In this document: positions 1 to 5,177 of the stretch, piece by piece
Layout: each line of letters opens with the position of its first letter
How positions within the stretch are numbered: the first letter of the stretch is position 1
Program-made: the position numbers and the translations under genes
Assembly (NCBI GenBank): GCA_030424955.1
Contig: JAUHVS010000485.1
Span: 1-5,177, forward strand
Direction: 5' to 3'
DNA length: 5,177 nucleotides
DNA from: a bacterium
Lineage (GTDB): Bacteria > Myxococcota_A > Bradymonadia > UBA7976 > UBA1532
Notes under the pieces: model-generated
What the model was told of the DNA's origin: nothing
The model's database searches: none
What the model saw: only the letters and a program-made list of their open reading frames with translations

Positions 1-546
1 CTCGACAACCACGACGTGCCGCGCTTCCTGTTCCAGCACCCCGATCCGGCGCTGATGCGCAGCGCGCTGAACCACCAGCTCACCATGGACGGCATCCCGT
101 GCCTGTATTACGGCACCGAGCAGGACTTCAACGGCGGGCCCGATCCGGCCAACCGCGAGGACATGTGGCACAGCGGCTTCGCCCGCACCGGGGAGACCTT
201 CCTGCACATGCAGAAGCTGCTCCGCCTGCGCCGCCAGATCGCGCCCCTGCGCCGTGGTGACATGCGCTACGTCTGGGCCAGCGAGCACGTACAGCAAGAG
301 GATGACGCCGGCATCATGGCGTATGAGCGCACCTACCAGGGCGAGACCGCGCTGGTGGTGCTCAACACCCACCGCCTGAAGGCGTCGGCCACCCGGGACG
401 CCGGCCAGGCCATGCAGACCACCTTCGCGCAGGGCACCGTGCTGCGGGACGCCTTCGACGGCCAGAGCACGTTCACCGTGGGCGTCGACGGCACCCTGGA
501 CGTCACGGTGCCGCCCATGGGCGTGCGGATCCTGGTCGCGCAGTGA
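1..546 (+). CDS. GH13 alpha-amylase-family enzyme, C-terminal part (5' end outside window)
   Basis: This is the last 181 residues of a glycoside hydrolase family 13 enzyme, which acts on alpha-glucans such as starch, glycogen or maltodextrins. The reading frame is open from base 1. Its first residues, LDNHDVPRF, are GH13 conserved region IV; Asp5 would be the transition-state-stabilising aspartate and His4 its usual partner. GIPCLYYGTEQ (residues 31-41) is conserved region VII at the end of the catalytic barrel, followed by the usual Asn/Arg-rich loop (PANREDMW). From about residue 95 the sequence looks like the C-terminal beta-sandwich of amylases (ALVVLNTH, ending VPPMGVRILVAQ). The nucleophile, acid/base and N-terminus lie upstream, so secretion and exact specificity cannot be judged. 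The GTG at base 16 falls inside conserved region IV and is not the start. The stop overlaps the next GH13 gene by 4 nt, so the two are probably co-translated. Confidence 0.93.
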   Translation, partial: LDNHDVPRFLFQHPDPALMRSALNHQLTMDGIPCLYYGTEQDFNGGPDPANREDMWHSGFARTGETFLHMQKLLRLRRQIAPLRRGDMRYVWASEHVQQEDDAGIMAYERTYQGETALVVLNTHRLKASATRDAGQAMQTTFAQGTVLRDAFDGQSTFTVGVDGTLDVTVPPMGVRILVAQ

Positions 547-2738
547 TCCGAGCGGCGGGGCGAGCGACCGCGCTCGGCCTGCTGGCACTGGCCGCGCTGT
601 GCTGCGCGGTCGGCTGCGAGGGTGACCCGGCCGATCCGGGCCCCGCCCCCCTGCGCGGCGAGATCTGCCAGCGCACCGTTCAGGTGACCCACCGCGGCGT
701 CCCGGCGCTCATCGGCGTCTCAGGCAGCTTCAACGGCTTCGACGCCCGCCGCGCGCCCCTGACCCGCATCGACACCAGCGATCAGTGGCAGACCACCCTC
801 ACCCTGCCCCCGGGCGTGCACCGCTACCGCGTCGAGGTGGACGGCCGCCCGCTGCTCGATCCGGCGGCCCCGGTGTCCGTGCGCCACCAGGGCGAGACCT
901 GGTCGCGGGTGGTGGTGCCGGACTGCGCCCAGCCCGCGTTTGAGCTCGTCGAGCGGACCCACGCCGGCGCGCCCGTCTACACCCTGGCGCTCCAGCGGGT
1001 CGCGGCCACCGACGGCCTCGATGGCGACACGGTGCAGGTCACGGTGGACGGGGCCCCCCTCGCCGCCCACGTCGACGGGGACCGGGTGGTGATCCGCACC
1101 GCCGAGCTGCCCCGCGGCAAGCACCACCTGCGGCTGATCGCGCAGGACACCGCGGGGCGCGCCAGCGCGCCCTTCGAGGGGCCGTTCTGGGTCGAGCCCA
1201 CCCTCTTCCGCTGGCAGGATGCGATCATCTACCAGGTGTTCACCGACCGCTTCGCGCCGGCCACCCACGACTTCACGCCGGGCGAGCGCCTGCAGGCCAT
1301 CGGCGCCCGTCACGGCGGCCACCTGGACGGCGTGCGCCGCAAGCTGCGCGAGGGCTACTTCGACGCCATGGGCGTCAACACGCTGTGGATCTCGCCCATG
1401 AACCTGAACCCCGACGGCGTGTGGACCGGGGTGGAGGGCGGCGAGCCCCGCTACGAGAGCTACCACGCCTACTGGCCCATCGCGGCCCGCAGCCTCGACC
1501 CACGCTTCGGCACCGCTGAGACCCTGGACGCGCTCATCGCCGAGGCCCACGCCAAGGGCATGCGGGTGCTGCTCGACGTGGTGCTCAACCACGTGCACGC
1601 CGAGCACCCCTACTACACCGAGCACCCCGAGTGGTTCACCGCCCCCGGCTGCTACTGCGGCAAGCCCGACTGCTCGTGGGCGGCGCGCATCGAGACCTGC
1701 TGGTTCACGGCCTACCTGCCCGACCTGTCGTGGCAGCACGCCGAGGCCCTCGAGGCCCAGGTAGACGACGCCCTGTGGTGGGTCGAGCGCTTCGACTTCG
1801 ACGGCCTGCGGGTGGACGCGGTGCCCATGATGCCGCGCTTCGTGACCCGCGCGCTGACCGAGCGGCTGCACGCGCGCTTCGAGGCCCTGGGCACCCGCCA
1901 CCTGCTGGTGGGCGAGACCTTCACGGGCCCTGAGGAGTGGGCGCGCATCCGCTGGTACTTGGGGCCCGATGGCCTCGACGGCCAGTTCGACTTCCCGCTG
2001 ATGTGGGCCCTGCGCGCCGCCTTCGCCTGGGAGAGCAGCCCGCTGTGGGCCCTGGCCGACGCCTGGCGCAGCAGCGAGGCCGCGTGGGCAGGCAGCACGG
2101 CGGTCATGGGCAACTTCATCGGCAACCACGACGTCAGCCGCTTCTTGAGCGAGGCCGCCGGCCAGCTTGACGGCAGCCGCGACCAGGCCTGGGACAGCCC
2201 GCCGCCCCGCCCCGACGCCCCCCTGCCCTATCGGCGCCACCGGCTGGCCCTGGCGGCCGCGATGACCCTGCCGGGGGCCGCCGTCATCTATCAGGGCGAC
2301 GAGTACGGCGAGCCCGGCGCGAACGACCCCGACAACCGCCGCCCCATGCGCTTCGGCGCCGATCGCACGGTGGAGGAGCAGGCCGTGTTCACGCACGCCG
2401 CCCGCCTGGGCCGCCTGCGGGCCTGCCTGCCCGCCCTGCGCCGTGGCGAGCTGTACCCCCTGCGCGAGGCCCGGGAGCGCTGGGCCTACCTGCGGGACGC
2501 GGGCGACGGCGCCCCGGCCATCGTGGTGCTCAACCGCGCGCCCGAGGACGAGGCGGTCGAGCTGGGCCTGCCCCCCGGGCTCGCCCTCGACGCCACCGCG
2601 CTGGTCGACGTACTCTCAGGCCGCCGGATCGCCGTCGAGGGCGAGCGGCTGGCGCGCTTCACCCTGGCGCCGCGCACCGCCGCGGTGCTGGTGCCCGCCG
2701 ATCACCCCTGCGCCACCGCTCCAGGAGGGGCCCCATGA
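543..2738 (+). CDS. Lipoprotein GH13 alpha-amylase / neopullulanase-like glycosidase with CBM48-like N-terminal domain
   Basis: A predicted membrane-anchored glycosidase that hydrolyses alpha-1,4 (possibly alpha-1,6) glucans. Residues 1-24 form a lipoprotein signal peptide (Arg3 and Arg7, a Leu/Ala core, lipobox AVGC) with Cys25 as acylation site. Residues about 45-125 resemble a CBM48/E-set glycan-binding module (GSFNGFD at 61-67), with Cys42 and Cys128 flanking it as a possible disulfide. Residues about 132-218 look like a second beta-sandwich, as in neopullulanases and cyclomaltodextrinases. The barrel starts near IYQVFTDRF (229-237). Conserved regions: VI GVNTLWISP (277); I DVVLNH (345-350); V LPDL (392-395); II GLRVDAV with nucleophile Asp425; III GET with acid/base Glu458; IV GNHD with Asp530; VII IYQGDEYG (582-589). 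A beta-sandwich domain ends the protein. Odd points are a four-Cys insertion (370-386) and Pro-Met after region II where Lys-His is usual. The GTG start overlaps the preceding stop and has only a weak Shine-Dalgarno, but it is needed to give a complete signal peptide. GH13 membership is certain; product specificity is not. Confidence 0.95.
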   Translation: MIRAAGRATALGLLALAALCCAVGCEGDPADPGPAPLRGEICQRTVQVTHRGVPALIGVSGSFNGFDARRAPLTRIDTSDQWQTTLTLPPGVHRYRVEVDGRPLLDPAAPVSVRHQGETWSRVVVPDCAQPAFELVERTHAGAPVYTLALQRVAATDGLDGDTVQVTVDGAPLAAHVDGDRVVIRTAELPRGKHHLRLIAQDTAGRASAPFEGPFWVEPTLFRWQDAIIYQVFTDRFAPATHDFTPGERLQAIGARHGGHLDGVRRKLREGYFDAMGVNTLWISPMNLNPDGVWTGVEGGEPRYESYHAYWPIAARSLDPRFGTAETLDALIAEAHAKGMRVLLDVVLNHVHAEHPYYTEHPEWFTAPGCYCGKPDCSWAARIETCWFTAYLPDLSWQHAEALEAQVDDALWWVERFDFDGLRVDAVPMMPRFVTRALTERLHARFEALGTRHLLVGETFTGPEEWARIRWYLGPDGLDGQFDFPLMWALRAAFAWESSPLWALADAWRSSEAAWAGSTAVMGNFIGNHDVSRFLSEAAGQLDGSRDQAWDSPPPRPDAPLPYRRHRLALAAAMTLPGAAVIYQGDEYGEPGANDPDNRRPMRFGADRTVEEQAVFTHAARLGRLRACLPALRRGELYPLREARERWAYLRDAGDGAPAIVVLNRAPEDEAVELGLPPGLALDATALVDVLSGRRIAVEGERLARFTLAPRTAAVLVPADHPCATAPGGAP
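2723..2728 (+). promoter_or_regulatory. Strong Shine-Dalgarno for the small lipoprotein
   Basis: AGGAGG, continuing into GG, lies inside the last codons of the GH13 lipoprotein gene, 6 nt before the ATG at 2735. It is the best ribosome binding site in the window. It supports the small downstream reading frame as a real gene, translated well from the shared transcript. Confidence 0.85.
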
Positions 2739-3010
2739 TCCGTTGGTTGATCCTCGCCGTGTCGCTGGGCCTCGTGGGCTGCCTGGAGGACGTGGGCGAT
2801 CCGCGCCCGGGGCCCCGCACGCCCCTGCCCGACGGCGGCAGCTTCGATCCCGGCCCGCGGCCCAGCAGCAGCAGCGGCTACGGCTCGGGCAGCGGCTCCG
2901 GGAGCGGCTCGGGGGCAGGCTCAGGCGCGGGCAGCACCGGTCAGGGCTCGGGCGCGCTCACCGCCGAGCCCGGCGACGCCGGCGTAGACGCAGGCGAGAC
3001 GGCCAGCTGA
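2735..3010 (+). CDS. Small Gly/Ser-rich lipoprotein of unknown function
   Basis: A 91-residue protein not recognised as a member of any named family. Residues 1-15 are a compact lipoprotein signal peptide (Arg3, hydrophobic core WLILAVSLGL, lipobox LVGC) with Cys16 as lipidation site; the mature part would begin CLEDVGDPR. After it comes a Pro/Gly-rich stretch (residues 21-43), then a Ser/Gly tract (44-73) built mainly of GS and GAGS units, then an acidic tail containing DAGVDAG. No globular domain is evident, so the mature protein is probably a disordered tether or spacer on a membrane. The ATG overlaps the stop of the GH13 gene (ATGA) and follows a strong Shine-Dalgarno, so it is the last gene of the glucan operon. 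Its final 70 nt are shared with the opposite-strand glpC-like gene. A role beside the lipoprotein amylase is inferred from position only. Confidence 0.8.
   Translation: MIRWLILAVSLGLVGCLEDVGDPRPGPRTPLPDGGSFDPGPRPSSSSGYGSGSGSGSGSGAGSGAGSTGQGSGALTAEPGDAGVDAGETAS
2864..2953 (+). repeat. Low-complexity Ser/Gly-coding tract
   Basis: This encodes residues 44-73 of the small lipoprotein: four serines, GYG, then alternating Gly-Ser and Gly-Ala-Gly-Ser units. The serine codons are mixed (AGC, TCG, TCC, TCA), and glycine uses GGC, GGG and GGT. The repeat is therefore imperfect at DNA level and appears kept at protein level rather than being a fresh slippage product. Confidence 0.85.
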
Positions 3011-3417
3011 GCCGCCGCGCGGCCGGCCACGAAGGCCGGCACCGCCGCCACCGGCACCCCGGTCGGGCACACCCGCGCGCAGGCGTCACAGCCCTCGGCG
3101 CACGCTGCGCCGGCCCAGGCCTCGGCCGCCTCGACGCTCAGCTGCGTCGCCCGGGTGTAGCTCAGCAGCCGGTCGATGGGCAGCGGGCACACCGCCTCAC
3201 AGAGCCCGCAGTGGATGCACGCCCCGAAGGCCCGCAGCAGGGCCTCCTCGTCGGCGGTCATCGGCGCCATCCCCTCGCCCGCGTAGTGGGCCAGGAACTG
3301 CTCGACGCCGTGGGCCGAGCGCCCGGGGATCAGCCGCCCCAGCTGCCGCCGCACGATGGCCACGCCCAGCATCAGCCACGCAAAGGCGCGCCGCCAGATC
3401 AGCCGCCAGCGGCTCAC
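2941..3417 (-). CDS. glpC: Short GlpC-like dicluster 4Fe-4S protein (anaerobic glycerol-3-phosphate dehydrogenase subunit)
   Basis: A 158-residue iron-sulfur protein placed after glpA and glpB, where the electron-transfer subunit GlpC normally sits. Cluster motif 1 is C67-x2-C70-x2-C73-x3-C77-P and motif 2 is C106-x3-C110-x2-C113-x3-C117-P; this pair can bind two [4Fe-4S] clusters. Near the N-terminus a 12-residue hydrophobic stretch (AFAWLMLGVAIV, 11-22) is bracketed by RR on both sides. It is too short for a normal membrane span but suits an amphipathic membrane-contact helix. The protein stops about 40 residues after the second cluster, whereas E. coli GlpC is about 396 residues with two cysteine-rich CCG domains. 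The last 25 or so residues are Ala/Ser/Pro-rich and lie antisense to the small lipoprotein gene. The GTG start overlaps the glpB stop (GTGA) and has a purine-rich Shine-Dalgarno. The Fe-S fold is clear; the GlpC name rests mainly on gene context. Confidence 0.82.
   Translation of the reverse strand: MSRWRLIWRRAFAWLMLGVAIVRRQLGRLIPGRSAHGVEQFLAHYAGEGMAPMTADEEALLRAFGACIHCGLCEAVCPLPIDRLLSYTRATQLSVEAAEAWAGAACAEGCDACARVCPTGVPVAAVPAFVAGRAAAQLAVSPASTPASPGSAVSAPEP
3022..3040 (+). terminator. GC-rich hairpin 11 nt after the plus-strand operon, possible terminator
   Basis: A perfect 7-bp inverted repeat (GCCGGCC / GGCCGGC) flanks the 5-nt loop ACGAA and begins 11 nt after the lipoprotein stop codon. 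Its place is right for ending the plus-strand transcript. There is no T-run after it, however, and it lies within the glpC-like coding sequence, where it encodes part of FVAGR. In DNA this GC-rich such palindromes arise by chance, so the call is tentative; it could equally protect the 3' end of the mRNA. Confidence 0.25.
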
Positions 3418-4544
3418 CGGGCGCCCCCCTTCGCCGCGCTCTCGCCCGCCAGGTAGCCCGACAGCACCGCCTTGCCGGAGGCACACCCCGTGGTCAGGGC
3501 GTCGGGGCCGCGCAGCAGATCGCCCGCGGCGTACAGCAGGCCCTCCAGCGGCGATCCGTCATGGCCGAGCACCCGCATGCGCGCGTCCACCCGCACGCCC
3601 GACTCGAACAGCCGCCCCCAGTACGGCCCGTGGGCGCGGGTCCCGCGGGCCAGCTCCACCGCCGGCCGCGGCCGGATGGGCGCCGATCCCAGCGGGCTGG
3701 TGGGCGCCCCGGTCAGCCCGCCGCTGAACCGGCCGCCCGTGGCCAGCACCACCGCGTCGGCGCTCTCACTGCGACCATCCTCGCCGGTGACGCGGCCCAT
3801 GGCGGCGTCCACCGCCACCACCCGGCCGCTGCGGATGGGGATGTCGAGGCGGTCGAGCCAGCGGCCCAGGGCCCTGTGCAGCCGCAGCCCGGGGGTCGAC
3901 GGGGCCGTCCCCAGCGTCTCGGCCACCGGCAGCCCGATGGCCGCTGACAGCGCCGCGCGGTGCACCTCGGGGGTGTCGAGCCCCAGCACGGGGGGCAGGA
4001 TCACGCCGTCCACCGGCGACTCCAGGCGAGCCAGGCCCGCGAGGAGCGCCGCGGCGAGCGCGTCGAGCTCGCCCGGCTGGGCCATGCGCGCCGCGACGGC
4101 GGCGTAGCTGCGCCCGAAGGCCCCGGGCCAGGTCGGGTAGTCCACCGACAGGGCGACGCCCCGCGGCTGCATCTCGGCGAAGGGGTGCCCCAGCCCGGCC
4201 AGGTCCACCACGGCCCGCTCGTTTCGCCAGGTGGCGCTGACGGCGTGGCTGGCGGGCACCAGATCCACCGGCCGCGGGATGCCGTCGGTGTCGGTGAGCA
4301 GCAGCGGCCCGCGCACCAGCGTCAGCTCGGCCAGGCCCTCGGTCAGCAGCGCCAGCGCGTCCTCGAGCCGGTCGGGGGGCAGGCCCTGCGCGAGCAGACT
4401 CGCCGCGCCGATGGCCCAGCCCCCGCTGTGCATCACCGTCGCCCCGGGCCGGTCGGCGAAGACCACCACCTGGGCGCCGAGGGCGTGCGCCCGGGCCGCC
4501 GCGAGGGTGCCAGCGAGCCCCGCCCCCACCACGATGACCTTCAC
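3414..4544 (-). CDS. glpB: Anaerobic glycerol-3-phosphate dehydrogenase subunit B (GlpB-like flavoprotein)
   Basis: A 376-residue flavoprotein of the GlpB family, the second subunit of the GlpABC complex that oxidises glycerol-3-phosphate to dihydroxyacetone phosphate. The N-terminus is a textbook dinucleotide-binding fold: MKVIVVGAGLAGTLAAARA with the glycine motif at residues 7-12, followed by strand QVVVFAD. MHSGGW (38-43) resembles the 'S-G' loop of GlpB. A second FAD-contact motif, VVLATGGRFSGGL, is at 265-277. The C-terminal flavin motif GLLYAAGDLL (335-344) is followed by a Gly/Ala-rich helix start (TTGCASGKAVLSGYLAG), as in E. coli GlpB. It is about 40 residues shorter than the E. coli protein. 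The GTG start at 4544 overlaps the glpA stop (GTGA) and has GGAG 6 nt upstream. The frame stays open far upstream (to 5048) but would only add antisense-like sequence before the Rossmann motif, so that extension is not used. Confidence 0.9.
   Translation of the reverse strand: MKVIVVGAGLAGTLAAARAHALGAQVVVFADRPGATVMHSGGWAIGAASLLAQGLPPDRLEDALALLTEGLAELTLVRGPLLLTDTDGIPRPVDLVPASHAVSATWRNERAVVDLAGLGHPFAEMQPRGVALSVDYPTWPGAFGRSYAAVAARMAQPGELDALAAALLAGLARLESPVDGVILPPVLGLDTPEVHRAALSAAIGLPVAETLGTAPSTPGLRLHRALGRWLDRLDIPIRSGRVVAVDAAMGRVTGEDGRSESADAVVLATGGRFSGGLTGAPTSPLGSAPIRPRPAVELARGTRAHGPYWGRLFESGVRVDARMRVLGHDGSPLEGLLYAAGDLLRGPDALTTGCASGKAVLSGYLAGESAAKGGAR
3424..3432 (-). promoter_or_regulatory. Shine-Dalgarno that fixes the glpC-like start
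   Basis: On the minus strand the purine tract GAAGGGGGG ends 6 nt before the GTG at 3417. It selects this start, which overlaps the glpB stop, over an upstream in-frame start at 3486 that would overlap glpB by about 70 nt and add a Gly/Arg-rich extension. Confidence 0.65.
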
Positions 4545-5177
4545 GTGTCGCTCCGGCGCAGGGCCCAGCGCATCTGCTCCACCTGAGGCAGGTTCCCGCG
4601 GCCCACCACAGGCTGCTGTTCGCGCCAGCGCGCCGTCACGAAGCGCGCCAGCAGGGCGTCCGCCAGGGCCGCGTCGCCGCCCTGGTAGCCCGCCAGCAGC
4701 CAGGCCGCGCGCCGGGCGCAGCGCGCGCCCTGGCACGGGCCGCCCCCGCAGTGGGTGCGGCGGCGCAGATCCTCCAGCGTGCTGACCCACTCCGTCTCGA
4801 TGCAGTGGCGCGCCTCGGCCTCGGTCACGGGCTCGCAGGCGCACAGCACCCGCCGCTGCACCGGATCGCGCTCGATGCGCTCGACGATCTCCCACGCCCG
4901 GGCCCCATGCCGGTGCACCAGCCGCGCGGCCGCGTAGGGGTCGAGCTGTGCGCGCGCCGCGACCTCGGGCACCGCAGGGGTCGCCTCCCCCCCCGGCAGG
5001 GGCGTCTGGTGGGTGGTGCACGGCCGCGACACGCCCAGCCGGGTGCACACCGCGTCGGTGGTCTCCTCGGCCATCACCCGGTAGGCCGCGAGCTTGCCCC
5101 CCGCCAGGCTCAGCAGCCCCGGCGCGCCCTCGCTCGTGTGGTCGAACACCCGGTGGTCGCGGCTGAGCTTGTCCTCG
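4541..5177 (-). CDS. glpA: Anaerobic glycerol-3-phosphate dehydrogenase subunit A, C-terminal part (5' end outside window)
   Basis: This is the last 211 residues of GlpA, the catalytic FAD subunit that oxidises sn-glycerol-3-phosphate. The frame is open to the window edge; E. coli GlpA is about 542 residues, so roughly the N-terminal 60 percent, including the FAD Rossmann motif, is missing. Visible are the family motif LLSLAGGKLAAYRVMAEE (21-38), typical of GlpA/GlpD, and the later PCTTHQTPLPGG segment (52-63). A BFD-like [2Fe-2S] domain follows: VLCACEPVTEAE with Cys112 and Cys114, then DLRRRTHCGGGPCQGARC with Cys148 and Cys153 as the second ligand pair. The same arrangement occurs in E. coli GlpA. 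Cys143 is an additional cysteine beside the second pair. The C-terminal helix (ARFVTARWREQQPV) also matches the family. The stop overlaps the glpB start by 4 nt. The presence of the Fe-S domain marks this as the anaerobic type rather than aerobic GlpD. Confidence 0.92.
   Translation of the reverse strand, partial: EDKLSRDHRVFDHTSEGAPGLLSLAGGKLAAYRVMAEETTDAVCTRLGVSRPCTTHQTPLPGGEATPAVPEVAARAQLDPYAAARLVHRHGARAWEIVERIERDPVQRRVLCACEPVTEAEARHCIETEWVSTLEDLRRRTHCGGGPCQGARCARRAAWLLAGYQGGDAALADALLARFVTARWREQQPVVGRGNLPQVEQMRWALRRSDT
4551..4554 (-). promoter_or_regulatory. Shine-Dalgarno that fixes the glpB start
   Basis: GGAG on the minus strand lies 6 nt upstream of the GTG at 4544, within the last codons of glpA. 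Together with the Rossmann motif starting two residues into the protein, it supports this start over the long upstream extension of the same frame. Confidence 0.7.

Noticed and set aside
16..546. GTG at 16 as the start of a short independent gene
   Set aside because: The frame is open to base 1 and the residues just before this codon (LDNHD) belong to GH13 conserved region IV, so the gene is cut by the window edge.
720..2396. Long open frame (558 codons) antisense to the GH13 lipoprotein gene
   Set aside because: Its translation is Gly/Ala/Val/Arg-rich without motifs and mirrors a clear GH13 gene. Long antisense frames are expected in DNA this GC-rich because stop codons are rare.
2864..2953. 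Gly-Ser tract as a CRISPR-like or satellite DNA array
   Set aside because: Units are short and differ at synonymous positions, with no uniform repeat and spacer structure; it is a protein-level low-complexity segment.
2443..3456. Plus-strand open frame of 337 codons crossing three genes
   Set aside because: It is out of frame with the GH13 and lipoprotein genes, Arg/Pro/Ala-rich, and without any recognisable motif; a composition shadow.
3418..3486. Earlier start for the glpC-like gene at 3486
   Set aside because: It would overlap the conserved C-terminus of glpB by about 70 nt and add an unconserved-looking Gly/Arg stretch. The GTG at 3417 has a good Shine-Dalgarno and the same GTGA overlap as the other junctions.
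3356..4785. Several plus-strand open frames opposite glpB and glpA
   Set aside because: All are Arg/Pro/Ser/Ala-rich and motif-free, and lie antisense to genes with clear FAD and Fe-S motifs.
4545..5048. N-terminal extension of the glpB frame through glpA
   Set aside because: The added 168 residues are Gly/Ala/Arg-rich low complexity lying over well-conserved glpA. The Rossmann motif begins just after the GTG at 4544, which has a Shine-Dalgarno.

Overview
This is a very GC-rich, gene-dense bacterial window. Two three-gene operons converge and meet tail to tail, and no stretch longer than a few bases lies outside a gene. The base composition, the abundance of lipoproteins, and a Gly/Ser-rich lipoprotein ending in a 'DAGVDAG' tail suggest a Myxococcota-like (former Deltaproteobacteria) organism. 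That placement is inference from style, not a marker-gene assignment.

The plus strand (1-3010) carries a glucan-degradation cluster. It opens with the 3' end of a GH13 alpha-amylase-family gene (1-546), which is cut by the window edge. Next is a complete 731-aa GH13 enzyme with a lipoprotein signal peptide, a CBM48-like N-terminal module and all catalytic residues (543-2738). Last is a small 91-residue lipoprotein with a Gly-Ser tract (2735-3010). The likely job is breakdown of starch, glycogen or maltodextrin, with the second enzyme tethered to a membrane.

The minus strand (5177 down to 2941) carries an anaerobic-type glycerol-3-phosphate dehydrogenase operon, glpA-glpB-glpC. GlpA is partial, but its C-terminal half with the BFD-like [2Fe-2S] domain is visible. 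GlpB is a complete 376-residue flavoprotein. The GlpC-like protein has two 4Fe-4S motifs but is only 158 residues long and lacks the cysteine-rich CCG domains of classical GlpC. Together they would oxidise glycerol-3-phosphate to dihydroxyacetone phosphate and pass electrons through flavin and Fe-S centres towards quinone. How the electrons leave the short GlpC is the open question.

All four co-directional junctions are 4-nt stop/start overlaps (three GTGA, one ATGA), so translation is probably coupled throughout. The two operons overlap by 70 nt at their 3' ends, so the tail of GlpC and the tail of the small lipoprotein are written on opposite strands of the same DNA. No promoter is visible because both operons begin outside the window. 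I found no RNA genes, mobile elements or CRISPR arrays. No clear new system is present; the most unusual items are the minimal GlpC, the 3' overlap, the four-cysteine insertion in the amylase, and the small Gly-Ser lipoprotein.
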